Of a DNA stretch of 64,000 nt, positions 1 through 9,912 are shown piece after piece; positions within the stretch are counted from its first letter, which is position 1, and every line of letters starts with the position of its first letter. Made by a program: the position numbers and the translations under genes. The notes under the pieces were generated by a model. The model ran no database searches, was not told the origin of the DNA, and was given only the letters and a program-made list of their open reading frames with translations. The DNA comes from Primulina eburnea (lineage: Eukaryota; Streptophyta; Magnoliopsida; Lamiales; Gesneriaceae). Location of the stretch: assembly GCF_022965805.1 (NCBI RefSeq), contig NW_027331337.1, positions 62,001 to 126,000 of the forward strand, in the 5' to 3' direction.

Positions 1-1804
1 AATTCTTGAGTTACTTTCGGAAGACTTTATGAGCTAAACTTGGCACAAAATTTATTGTTTTCTACTACTTGTCATCCTCAAACGGATGGACAAAATGAAG
101 TTGTCAATAGAACTTTGGGAACACTTTTGCGTGCTATTCTTAAAAAGAACTTGGATTGACATTTCTATGGACTTTATTTTGGGGTTGCCTAGGACTAAGA
201 AGGGGAGGGATTCTATTTTTGTTGTTGTGGATAGATTCTCTAAGATGGCACATTCTATATCTTGTCATAAAACCGATGATGCTTCAAACATTGTGGATTT
301 GTTCTTTAGAGAAGTCGTTAGGTTGCATGGCATGCCTAGGACTATCGTTTCTGGTCGCGATGTTAAATTCTTGAGTTACTTTTGGAAGACTTTATGGGCT
401 AAACTTGGCACATAATTTTTGTTTTCTACTACTTGTCATCCTCAAACGGATGGACAAACTGAAGTCGTCAATAGAACTTTGGGACCACTTTTGCGTGCTA
501 TTCTTAAGAATAACTTGGATTTACATTTCTATGGACTTTATTTTGTGGTTGCCTAAGACTAAGAAGGGGAGGGATTATATTTTTGTTGTTGTGGATAGAT
601 TCTTTAAGATGGCACATTTTATAACTTGTCATAAAACCGATGATGCTTCAAACATTGCGGATTTGTTCTTTAGAGAAGTCGTTAGGTTGCATGGCATACC
701 AATGACTATTGTTTCTGGTCGCGATGTTAAATTCTTGAGTTACTTTTGGAATACTTTATGGGCTAAACTTGACACAAAATTGTTGTTTTCTACTACTTGT
801 CATCCTCAAACGGATGGACAAACTGAAGTAGTCAATAGAACTTTGGGAACACTTTTGCGTGCTATTCTTAAGAAGAACTTGGATTTACATTTCTATGGAC
901 TTTATTTTGGGGTTGCCTAGGACTAAGAAGGGGAGGGATTCTATTTTTGTTGTTGTGGATAGATTCTCTAAGATCACACATTTTATAGTTTGTCATAAAA
1001 CCGGTGATGCTTCAAACATCACGGATTTGTTCTTTAGAGACGTCGTTAGGTTGCATGGCATGCCTAGGACTATTGTTTCTGGTCGCGATGTTAAATTCTT
1101 GAATTACTTTTGGAAGACTTTGTGGGCTAAACTTGGAACAAAATTGTTGTTTTCTACTACTTGTCATCCTCAAACGGATGGACAAACTGAAGTCGTCAAT
1201 AGAACTTTGGGAACACTTTTGTCGTGTTATTCTTAAAAAGAACTTGGATTGACATTTCTATGGACTTTATTTTTGGGTTGACTAGGACTAAGAAAGGGAG
1301 GGATTCTATTTTTGTTGTTGAAAATAGATTCTCTAAGATGGCACATTTTATAGCTTGTCATAAAACCGATGATGCTTGAAACGTTGCGGATTTGTTCTTT
1401 AGAGACGTCGTTAGCTTGCATGGCATGCCTAGGACTATTGTTTCTGGTCGCGATGTTAAATTTTTGAGATACTTTTAGAAGACTTTAATGGGCTAAACTT
1501 GGCACAAAATTGTTGTTTTCTACTACTTGTCATCCTCAAACGGATGGACAAACTGAAGTTGTCAATAGAACTTTGGGAACTCTTTTGCGTGCTATTTTTA
1601 AAAAGAACTTGGATTGACATTTCTATGGACTTTATTTTGGGGTTGCCTAGGACTAAGAAGGGGAGGAATTCTATTTTTGTTGTTGTGGATAGATTCTCTA
1701 AGATGGCACATTTTATAGCTTGTCATAAAACCGAAGATGCTTCAAACGTTGCGGATTTGTTCTTTATAAAAGTCGTTAGGTTGCATGGAATTCCTAGGAC
1801 TATT
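1..1804 (+). repeat. Integrase-derived ~364-bp satellite array, block 1
   Basis: Head-to-tail copies of a unit encoding part of a Ty3/gypsy integrase catalytic core. The landmark ATG of [12 protein letters not shown] sequence lies at 167, 531, 895, 1260 and 1625, so the spacing is 364, 364, 365 and 365 bp. Each unit reads from the MDF Asp region through [12 protein letters not shown] and [14 protein letters not shown] to [15 protein letters not shown] and KKNLD, then joins the next copy in a different frame. The second catalytic Asp is replaced (SGRDVKF instead of SDRDVKF). Single-base indels and stops are scattered through the block. The array starts before the window and is cut at 1804 by an insertion; the same unit resumes at 11737. 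The tandem structure is seen directly; the integrase origin rests on family knowledge. Confidence 0.95.
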
Positions 1805-1920
1805 TGTAACGACCCATTACAGGCCCAGTGGACCGCCCATACGGCCCACTGCCCCGATCGACCCAAGGCTACGACGCCTATGGAAAGCCCGTGAGGGAAA
1901 AGGCCCCTTTGAGGGAGCCC

Positions 1921-2091
1921 AAGATCGGGATAGCCTTGGGTCGATCGGGGCAGTGGGCCGTATGGCCGTCCACTAGGCCTGTAATGGGTCGTTACAATAA
2001 AAGGCGCCTTTTATTGTAACGACCCATTACAGGCCCAGTGGACCGCCCATACGGCCCACTGCCCCAATCGACCCAAGGCTATCCCGATCTT
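1921..2091. repeat. ~170-bp near-perfect palindrome
   Basis: Inverted repeat centred at 2005/2006. The inner 25 bases of each arm (1981-2005 and 2006-2030) are exactly complementary. The outer arms (TGGGTCGATC-type against GATCGACCCA-type) differ by a few bases. A second inverted pair, 1805-1872 with 1930-1996, shares one arm. Confidence 0.9.
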
Positions 2092-2215
2092 GTGACTTGG
2101 CCCGTAGGCACAGTGGGCTTGCCCACCCTGTGGTGTCACTAACGGGCTTTCCATAGGCGTCGTATGGGTTACTCATAGGACTCTCCACACCAGGTTGGTG
2201 GAGTGATACCTCCCC

Positions 2216-2282
2216 AAGTCTCGAACCCATGACCTCCTGGCTTAAGTACATTGTTCAAAGAGACTTGGTACCAATTGAGCTA
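2216..2282 (-). promoter_or_regulatory. Putative Pol III internal promoter (A and B boxes)
   Basis: On the minus strand, TAGCTCAATTGG (2282-2271) resembles a tRNA A box and GGTTCGAGACTT (2227-2216) resembles a B box. About 43 bases separate them, a spacing typical of tRNA-derived SINEs. No cloverleaf tRNA can be folded around the boxes, so this is not called a tRNA gene. Confidence 0.55.
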
Positions 2283-2806
2283 ATTGTAATAGCCGAACCC
2301 GGTGTACGGTATTGTTTAAGATTTTGTATGATTATTGGCTATTTGGGTAAGTTTAAGTATAGTTTGGATGTTAAGAGTTTCGATTTATGATTTTAGTATG
2401 GTTGGTTATAGATGATGTGCAGTGTTTTTTGTAGCGGCGTTACGATTAAATTCATGATAAATGGTATATTGATCCAAATGAGGTGAGGCCAATTGGAGTG
2501 GTTAGATAAGACATAAGGCTATAACTTTCGTATTTTGAGTTTTGTTCAAATCATTGTGGAAGGTAAGCCAAAAGTGTCCCGAAGTGTGTCGTGTGATTCG
2601 ACGTTCCTCCAGTGACACAGGTTGGGAGATTTAGCATAACGTTTTACTCAGACATCCAAATGATCTGAAATTTTGAGGGAGTCAAGATAAGACACAGAGC
2701 TACAACTTTGTAGTTTACCACTTTTTCTAATTCGGACGGGAAGAGGCGTTTCTGAGGCGATCTTTGAAGAAGCTGTGCGCAGAGTAAGATTTGGTCCGAA
2801 GGTGGA

Positions 2807-2918
2807 GCGCACCCGCGGTCATGTAAGGACCGCACCCGTGGTCTCAGTGGTTCAGAAAATGGTTTTTTGGTCGTAGGCTTGGCGCACCCGCGGTCCTTGT
2901 GTTGGCGCACCCGCGGTC
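2807..2918 (+). repeat. GC-rich palindrome-like motif cluster in family A LTR
   Basis: At least four copies of GCGCACCCGCGGTC or close variants lie within about 110 bp. Equivalent clusters occur at 6631-6742 and 10435-10547 in the other A LTRs and at 34046-34275 in the related solo LTR. The core CCGCACCCGCGG is nearly self-complementary. Confidence 0.8.
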
Positions 2919-3123
2919 ATGCATTATTGAGGTATGGGCGAAGCTTTAAGTTGCTTTTTGGTTGAGTTGACTTCACTTTTCACCTTACCTTTCCTCCATT
3001 CTCGTTTTTCCTCTCTAGAAACAAGGGTTTCCTTCATTTCATTTCATTTCCTACCTTTGATTCTTGGATCTAGTTCGATTTTCGACTTGAGATCGTGGTT
3101 CTCCTTGGTGCTAGGAAGCTTAG

Positions 3124-3263
3124 GTAAGTTTTTGGTTGAATTCTATCATGGTTTTGGAAATGGCATGCTATAGGTTGGAGTATTGGTTGGTTCTATGGAT
3201 TATTTAACTTGTATTTTTGGATATAGAGTTGATTTTGGTGTTGTTTATGGATTATTGTTGTAG
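3124..3263 (+). other. Possible leader intron within family A LTR
   Basis: A consensus-like donor (AG then GTAAGT) at 3124 and a TTGTTGTAG acceptor ending at 3263 enclose about 140 nt. The same pair at almost the same spacing is kept in the diverged solo LTR (34472-34612, 141 nt). No transcript evidence is available here. Confidence 0.35.
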
Positions 3264-4100
3264 GTGGTGAACCAAGAGCTTATTTGAGGTGTTCTATTGG
3301 GTTGTAAGTGGAATTTCATCCTTTTTGCTCACATGATATTATATGTATTGTGTTTTAAAGGTTTCAAAGTGTTATTCCCTTCAATTGATCCATTGTTATG
3401 TATTGATTTCATTGATTATCTATTGGAGGCATTGATGTCTCACTATTGTTAAAAAGGGAATACAAGTGATATTATGAGATTGCGAAACGACGGCTTTAAA
3501 TGATATTCAGAGTTCAAATGTTTTATTGGATTGATTAATCATAGTCAGAGCATTGCATGCAATTAGATGATCATCGACCATAGGCTTTTATCCCCTCACA
3601 GTTATCGATTTATATCGATGGGATATTGGCAACCATAGTCACAGATACTATTGATATCAATCCAACCATAGAAAAGAGAATACCATCATATTGCTATCTA
3701 TTGCTACAGTTATTGCTACAGTATTCATATTTCAGAGTTGATGGTATTTATGATTTCAAAGTCATGTTTTACAGAGTATACTATGTATCATTGCTATGTA
3801 AGAGTTCCACTTGCTGAGATTTATTCTCATTCCAGTTATTTCATGTGATGCAGATCAGAGTGGAGGCCCGGGACGTTGACTGTGGACAGGGAGTCATATG
3901 CATGCACCGTTGGAAGGATGATTTTGATGGCATGATCATAGGACTGATGTTTTGTATTTTATTATACCTTTTGAATGATCATGTATTTATTTTGGTTGTT
4001 AAATGTTTAAAGAAAATGTATTTTGAAACTCCTTCCATATTTTAAAGAAAATTTTTATTCCGCTGCGTATTTTATTTAAAGAGGTCAGGGGTGTCACAAT

Positions 4101-4112
4101 TGGTATCAGAGC
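4101..4112 (+). promoter_or_regulatory. Primer-binding site (initiator tRNA-Met type)
   Basis: TGGTATCAGAGC begins three bases after the LTR end and is complementary to the 3' end of plant initiator tRNA-Met, the usual primer for reverse transcription. The second family-A unit has the identical site at 7936-7947. Confidence 0.9.
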
Positions 4113-4232
4113 GGTGTTCTTCGGACCAATGCATATGACTTCGTCTACTTTCAACTGTCCGGGTATGTTTTCTTGCATCTATCCGTTGTTATATATTGAT
4201 ATGTCTTTTGTGAGCACATTGTAGAGTAGAGG

Positions 4233-5249
4233 ATGCCACCTAAGAGGAAAGCTGTAGAGGGTGAGGATAGTTCTTCCTCGAGAGTTGTCGACGAGTTCGG
4301 CAAGTTGCTTAAAGAGCAGGCTAAGGTCCATAGTGAGCAGATTCAGCAGTTGCTCCGATTGCAAGGAGCAGGTCAGGGTAGAGGGCAGGTTGCTCAGGAA
4401 GTTGGCACTGATGTCATATTTTCTGCATTCAAGAGGATGGATCCGCCAGAGTTTTCAGGGAGCACTGATCCTTAAGTTGCAGTTGAGTGGGTCAAGGCTT
4501 TAGAGGCGATCTTTGATCATCTCAGTTATTCAGACAGAGACAGGATCAGCTGTGCAGTGTTCTTGTTGGTTAAAGCTGCTCGCATTTGGTGGAATGCGAC
4601 CAAGGTTGGAGTTGATGTCTCGACACTGACGTGGTCAGAGTTTACAGATTTGTTCTATGACAAGTATTTCCCCGACGCACTTAGAGCGAGGAAGGTTACG
4701 GAGTTCTTGGAGCTTAGACAGGGGAGTATGGATGTTGGTGAGTATATTTTGAAGTTTGAGGAGGGCTGCTTGTTTGCTCCATATATTGCTTCGAACGACA
4801 AGGACAAAGGCGCTCATTTCATTCGAGGCCTTAGAGCTGAGATTCGCCGTGATATCAATATGTCCAAGGCCGTGACTTTCAAGGAGATTGTGTCCAAGGC
4901 ATTATTGGCTGAGCAGGACGAGAAAGACATTGCCCGGGAGAGGCAAGCGAGACGTCAGGCTATTGCTCAGAGGAGCCAGACTTCGAGTCAGCAAGGTGGA
5001 GATCGATTCAAAGGGAAAGACAAGATGGATTTGAGTTCTAGACCACCGACAGTCCCATCTGATCCAGAGAAGCCATTGTGTCCCAAGTGCGGCAGTCATC
5101 ATTGGGGAGAGTGCAGATATGGCACTCATACTTGTCATCGTTGTGGCACGGCAGGCCACGTTGCCAGAGATTGTCCTCAGGGAGCGAGTCAGGAGAAAGT
5201 GCAGGGTCGTATCTTTTCGATGACCAAGGAAGATGATGGCGATAGGTGA
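4233..5249 (+). pseudogene. Family A gag, copy 1 (nonsense-disrupted)
   Basis: Ty3/gypsy Gag, the capsid/nucleocapsid precursor that packages element RNA into virus-like particles. It starts at ATG 4233 (MPPKRKAVEG). A TAA at 4473-4475 stops translation after 80 residues; copy 2 has TTA (Leu) there, so one base change separates them. The same frame then continues to 5249 through the retrotransposon-gag domain (AARIWWNATK, FYDKYFPDALRARK) and two zinc-binding motifs, CPKCGSHHWGEC and the CCHC knuckle CHRCGTAGHVARDC. This copy keeps 30 bp (10 codons after KEQ) that copy 2 has lost. Confidence 0.9.
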
Positions 5250-5252
5250 GGT

Positions 5253-6068
5253 ATGCTCGCCAGTGCAGGTACTTCGCTGGTCCTTCCTTTTACTTCTTGT
5301 TTTGAGGCTGAGAGATTGCTGTGTAGAGGTTGTGTTGGATTTTTGGCTTTTATTGTTGATGTGGATAGTATGGTTAAGTTGAATATTGGTGATATTGATG
5401 TGGTGATAGAGTTTGTTGATGTGTTTGAGCTTGATGTGCCGGGTTTGCCTCCGGACAGAGATAGGGAGTTTGTGATTGCTTTGATGGTCCCTGGAATCAT
5501 TGCTCGTTTATCAGCATTAGTTATTAGGGCTTTATTGGCGGACAGGATCCGTAGAGAGCAGACTGTCGAGGTTCAGTTGATAGAGATGAGAGCTAGAGTA
5601 GAGGATAGAGGTACCTTAGAGTTTAGAGTGTTTGGTGATGGTTTGGTGATCTTCAGAGGTTGTATTTGGGTTCCTGTGTCGATCGTGACTGATCGTGATC
5701 CTAGATTTACTTCAGAGTTTTGGAAGAGTTTGCATAGAGCTATGGGTTCGAGGTTAGAATTTAGTACAGCTTTTCACCCTCAGAGAGTCGGTCAGTCAGA
5801 GAGAGAGTCATTCAGATTCTAGAGGATAAGCTCAGGAGAGTATATTGCGAATCCTTCCCATGTTCTTCGCCGCGAGCCATTGGACTTGACGCCGAATTTG
5901 TCATACCAAGAGATTCCGATTCAGATTTTGGATCGCACAGTCAGAGTATTGAGGAACAAAGAGATCGGCATTGTTAAAGTCCTTTGGAGGAACCATTTGA
6001 TCGTAGAGGCTACATGGGAACCAGAGGATGAGATGAGAGAGAAGTATCCCGAGTTGTTCGTGCAGTGA
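5253..6068 (+). pseudogene. Family A pol remnant, copy 1
   Basis: A collapsed pol. From 5253 the frame encodes the segment just before RT (DVFELDVPGLPPDRDREF), then jumps straight to RNase H/integrase linker-like sequence (ADRIRREQTVEVQL) and a short integrase-core stretch, VSIVTDRDPRFTSEFWKSL. The frame closes at 5822. A chromodomain-like tail follows at about 5838-6068 (NPSHVLRREPL, then LSYQEIPIQILDRTVRVLRN, EATWEPEDEM, ending KYPELFVQ). Protease, RT, RNase H and most of integrase are absent. The element must be non-autonomous. The tail form is known from plant chromoviruses, where it is thought to guide chromatin targeting. Confidence 0.85.
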
Positions 6069-6095
6069 CGTCATTTTCGCGGACGAAATTCCTCT

Positions 6096-6108
6096 AAGAA
6101 GGGGAGAT
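6096..6108 (+). promoter_or_regulatory. Polypurine tract, family A
   Basis: AAGAAGGGGAGAT immediately precedes the second LTR and would prime plus-strand DNA synthesis. The equivalent at the third LTR is AGGAGGGGAGAT at 9901-9912. Confidence 0.85.
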
Positions 6109-7933
6109 TGTAATAGCCGAACCCGGTGTACGGTATGGTTTAAGATTTTGTATGATTATTGGCTATTTGGGTAAGTTTAAGTATAGTTTGGATGTTAAGA
6201 GTTTCGATTTATGATTTTAGTATGGTTGGTTATAGATGATGTGCAGTGTTTTTGTAGCGGTGTTACGATTAAATTCATGATAAATGGTATATTGATCCAA
6301 ATGAGGTGAGGCCAATTGGAGTGGTTAGATAAGACATAAGGCTATAACTTTCGTATTTTGAATTTTGTTCAAATCATTGTGGAAGGTAAGCCAAAAGTGT
6401 CCCGAAGTGTGTCGTGTGATTCGACGTTCCTCCAGTGACACAGGTTGGGAGATTTAGCATAACTTTTTACTCAGACATCCAAATGATCTGAAATTTTGAG
6501 GGAGTCAAGATAAGACACAGAGCTACAACTTTGTAGTTTACCACTTTTTCTAATTCGGACGGGAAGAGGCGTTTCTGAGGCGATCTTTGAAGAAGCTGTG
6601 CGCAGAGTAAGATTTGGTCCGAAGGTGGAGCGCACACGCGGTCATGTAAGGACCGCACCCGCGGTCTCAGTGGTCTAGAAAATGGTTTTTTTGGTCGTAG
6701 GCTTGGCGCACCCGCGGTCCTTGTGTTGGCGCACCCGCGGTCATGCATTATTGAGGTATGGGCGAAGCTTTAAGTTGCTTTTTGGTTGAGTTGACTTCAC
6801 TTTTCACCTTACCTTTCCTCCATTCTCGTTTTTCCTCTCTAGAAACAAGGGTTTCCTTCATTTCATTTCATTTCCTACCTTTGATTCTTGGATCTAGTTC
6901 GATTTTCGACTTGAGATCGTGGTTCTCCTTGGTGCTAGGAAGCTTAGGTAAGTTTTTGGTTGAATTCTATCATGGTTTTGGAAATGGCATGCTATAGGTT
7001 GGAGTATTGGTTGGTTCTATGGATTATTTAACTTGTATTTTTGGATATAGAGTTGATTTTGGTGTTGTTTATGGATTATTGTTGTAGGTGGTGAACCAAG
7101 AGCTTATTTGAGGTGTTCTATTGGGTTGTAAGTGGAATTTCATCCTTTTTGCTCACATGATATTATATGTATTGTGTTTTAAAGGTTTCAAAGTGTTATT
7201 CCCTTCAATTGATCCATTGTTATGTATTGATTTCATTGATTATCTATTGGAGGCATTGATGTCTCACTATTGTTAAAAAGAGAATACAAGTGATATTATG
7301 AGATTGCGAAACGACGGCTTTAAATGATATTCAGAGTTCAAATGTTTTATTGGATTGATTAATCATAGTCAGAGCATTGCATGCAATTAGATGATCATCG
7401 ACCATAGGCTTTTATCCCCTCACAGTTATCGATTTATATCGATGGGATATTGGCAACCATAGTCACAGATACTATTGATATCAATCCAACCATAGAAAAG
7501 AGAATACCATCGTATTGCTATCTATTGCTATGCTATTGCTACAGTTATTGCTACAGTATTCATATTTCAGAGTTGATGGTATTTATGATTTCAAAGTCAT
7601 GTTTTACAGAGTATACTATGTATCATTGCTATGTAAGAGTTCCACTTGCTGAGATTTATTCTCATTCCAGTTATTTCATGTGATGCAGATCAGAGTGGAG
7701 GCCCGGGACGTTGACTGTGGACAGGGAGTCATATGCATGCACCGTTGGAAGGATGATTTTGATGGCATGATCATAGGACTGATGTTTTGTATTTTATTAT
7801 ACCTTTTGAATGATCATGTATTTATTTTGGTTGTTAAATGTTTAAAGAAAATGTATTTTGAAACTCCTTCCATATTTTAAAGAAAATTTTTATTCCGCTG
7901 CGTATTTTATTTAAAGAGGTCAGGGGTGTCACA
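6109..7933 (+). repeat. Family A LTR 2 (shared central LTR)
   Basis: A 1,825-bp repeat with the same ends as LTR 1. It serves as 3' LTR of the left unit and 5' LTR of the right unit, since it is preceded by a polypurine tract and followed by a primer-binding site. Confidence 0.92.
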
Positions 7934-8067
7934 ATTGGTATCAGAGCGGTGTTCTTCGGACCAATGCATATGACTTCGTCTACTTTCAACTGTCCGGGTA
8001 TGTTTTCTTGCATCTATCCGTTGTTATATATTGATATGTCTTTTGTGAGCACATTGTAGAGTAGAGG

Positions 8068-9054
8068 ATGCCACCTAAGAGGAAAGCTGTAGAGGGTGAG
8101 GATAGTTCTTCCTCGAGAGTTGTCGACGAGTTCGGCAAGTTGCTTAAAGAGCAGTTGCTCCGATTGCAAGGAGCAGGTCAGGGTAGAGGGCAGGTTGCTC
8201 AGGAAGTTGGCACTGATGTCATATTTTCTGCATTCAAGAGGATGGATCCGCCAGAGTTTTCAGGGAGCACTGATCCTTTAGTTGCAGTTGAGTGGGTCAA
8301 GGCTTTAGAGGCGATCTTTGATCATCTCAATTATTCAGACAGAGACAGGATCAGCTGTGCAGTGTTCTTGTTGGTTAAAGCTGCTCGCATTTGGTGGAAT
8401 GCGACCAAGGTTGGAGTTGATGTCTCGACACTGACGTGGTCAGAGTTTACAGATTTGTTCTATGACAAGTATTTCCCCGACGCACTTAGAGCGAGGAAGG
8501 TTACGGAGTTCTTGGAGCTTAGACAGGGGAGTATGGATGTTGGTGAGTATATTTTGAAGTTTGAGGAGGGCTGCTTGTTTGCTCCATATATTGCTTCGAA
8601 CGACAAGGACAAAGGCGCTCATTTCATTCGAGGCCTTAGAGCTGAGATTCGCCGTGATATCAATATGTCCAAGGCCGTGACTTTCAAGGAGATTGTGTCC
8701 AAGGCATTATTGGCTGAGCAGGACGAGAAAGACATTGCCCGGGAGAGGCAAGCGAGACGTCAGGCTATTGCTCAGAGGAGCCAGACTTCGAGTCAGCAAG
8801 GTGGAGATCGATTCAAAGGGAAAGACAAGATGGATTTGAGTTCTAGACCACCGACAGTCCCATCTGATCCAGAGAAGCCATTGTGTCCCAAGTGCGGCAG
8901 TCATCATTGGGGAGAGTGCAGATATGGCACTCATACTTGTCATCGTTGTGGCACGGCAGGCCACGTTGCCAGAGATTGTCCTCAGGGAGCCAGTCAGGAG
9001 AAAGTGCAGGGTCGTATCTTTTCGATGACCAAGGAAAATGATGGCGATAGGTGA
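8068..9054 (+). CDS. Family A gag, copy 2 (328 aa, intact frame)
   Basis: The only uninterrupted Gag of family A. Order: basic N terminus (MPPKRKAVEG); retrotransposon-gag domain over roughly residues 70-190 (AARIWWNATK, then TWSEFTDLFYDKYFP and LRQGSMDVGEY); a charged linker rich in Arg and Gln; a CPKCGSHHWGEC motif at about 274-285; a CCHC knuckle CHRCGTAGHVARDC at about 291-304. Relative to copy 1 it lacks ten codons near residue 30. The ATG was chosen because it is shared with copy 1 and lies 120 bp after the primer-binding site. Gag forms the particle shell and binds element RNA. With no RT or complete integrase in cis, it could act only with enzymes from another element. Confidence 0.85.
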   Translation: MPPKRKAVEGEDSSSSRVVDEFGKLLKEQLLRLQGAGQGRGQVAQEVGTDVIFSAFKRMDPPEFSGSTDPLVAVEWVKALEAIFDHLNYSDRDRISCAVFLLVKAARIWWNATKVGVDVSTLTWSEFTDLFYDKYFPDALRARKVTEFLELRQGSMDVGEYILKFEEGCLFAPYIASNDKDKGAHFIRGLRAEIRRDINMSKAVTFKEIVSKALLAEQDEKDIARERQARRQAIAQRSQTSSQQGGDRFKGKDKMDLSSRPPTVPSDPEKPLCPKCGSHHWGECRYGTHTCHRCGTAGHVARDCPQGASQEKVQGRIFSMTKENDGDR

Positions 9055-9057
9055 GGT

Positions 9058-9872
9058 ATGCTCGCCAGTGCAGGTACTTCGCTGGTCCTTCCTTTTACTT
9101 CTTGTTTTGAGGCTGAGAGATTGCTGTGTAGAGGTTGTGTTGGATTTTTGGCTTTTATTGTTGATGTGGATAGTATGGTTAAGTTGAATATTGGTGATAT
9201 TGATGTGGTGATAGAGTTTGTTGATGTGTTTGAGCTTGATGTGCCGGGTTTGCCTCCGGACAGAGATAGGGAGTTTGTGATTGCTTTGATGGTCCCTGGA
9301 ATCATTGCTCATTTATCACATTAGTTATTAGGGCTTTATTGGCGGACAGGATCCGTAGAGAGCAGACTGTCGAGGTTCAGTTGATAGAGATGAGAGCTAG
9401 AGTAGAGGATAGAGGTACCTTAGAGTTTAGAGTGTTTGGTGATGGTTTGGTGATCTTCAGAGGTTGTATTTGGGTTCCTGTGTCGATCGTGACTGATCGT
9501 GATCCTAGATTTACTTCAGAGTTTTGGAAGAGTTTGCATAGAGCTATGGGTTCGAGGTTAGCATTTAGTACAGCTTTTCACCCTCAGAGAGTCGGTCAGT
9601 CAGAGAGATAGTCATTCAGATTCTAGAGGATATGCTCAGGAGAGTATATTGCGAATCCTTCCCATGTTCTTCGCCGCGAGCCATTGGACTTGACGCCGAA
9701 TTTGTCATACCAAGAGATTCCGATTCAGATTTTGGATCGCACAGTCAGAGTATTGAGGAACAAAGAGATCGGCATTGTTAAAGTCCTTTGGAGGAACCAT
9801 TTGATCGTAGAGGCTACATGGGAACCAGAGGATGAGATGAGAGAGAAGTATCCCGAGTTGTTCGTGCAGTGA
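9058..9872 (+). pseudogene. Family A pol remnant, copy 2 (frameshifted)
   Basis: The same deleted pol as copy 1, with further decay. One base is lost near 9316, closing the first frame at 9324. The frame reopens at 9339 and ends at 9611, where AGA has become TAG after VGQSER. The chromodomain-like tail (LSYQEIPIQILDRTVRVLRN) spans about 9642-9872 and is intact. Sharing the large RT/RNase H deletion with copy 1 shows that it was inherited by both. Confidence 0.85.
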
Positions 9873-9912
9873 CGTCAATTTCGCGGACGAAATTCCTTTA
9901 AGGAGGGGAGAT

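Larger units (their letters stand above)
1805..2284 (-). mobile_element. SINE-related fold-back insertion
   Basis: This GC-rich segment sits between array block 1 and the first family-A LTR. On the minus strand, starting near 2282, it has a tRNA-like A box and B box, as in tRNA-derived SINEs. Its 3' module is present three times in alternating orientation: + at 1805-1872, - at about 1921-2005, + at about 2006-2091. The last two meet at a perfect palindrome centred between 2005 and 2006, with arms of about 85 bp that differ by a few bases and a one-base indel. The flanks match: ctatttgtaa at 1800-1809 and ctaattgtaa at 2280-2289 (9 of 10), consistent with a duplication spanning the end of the array TSD and the start of the LTR. 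SINE identity is inferred from the promoter boxes. It could instead be a fold-back element that captured a SINE. Confidence 0.6.
2285..4098 (+). repeat. Family A LTR 1
   Basis: A 1,814-bp direct repeat bounded by TGTAATAGCC and GGTGTCACA, followed three bases later by the primer-binding site. It holds a cluster of CGCACCCGCGGT-type motifs (2807-2918) and a possible leader intron (3124-3263). I see no clear TATA box. The other two copies differ only by scattered substitutions and small indels, suggesting a recent insertion. Confidence 0.92.

Noticed and set aside
2216..2282. A tRNA gene
   Set aside because: A and B box motifs exist, but acceptor, anticodon and T arms do not fold; a SINE-type promoter fits better.
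2644..2910. Minus-strand frames repeated at 2644, 6467 and 10271
   Set aside because: They lie inside the family A LTRs over the GC-rich motif cluster and have no domain; repetition reflects the LTR.
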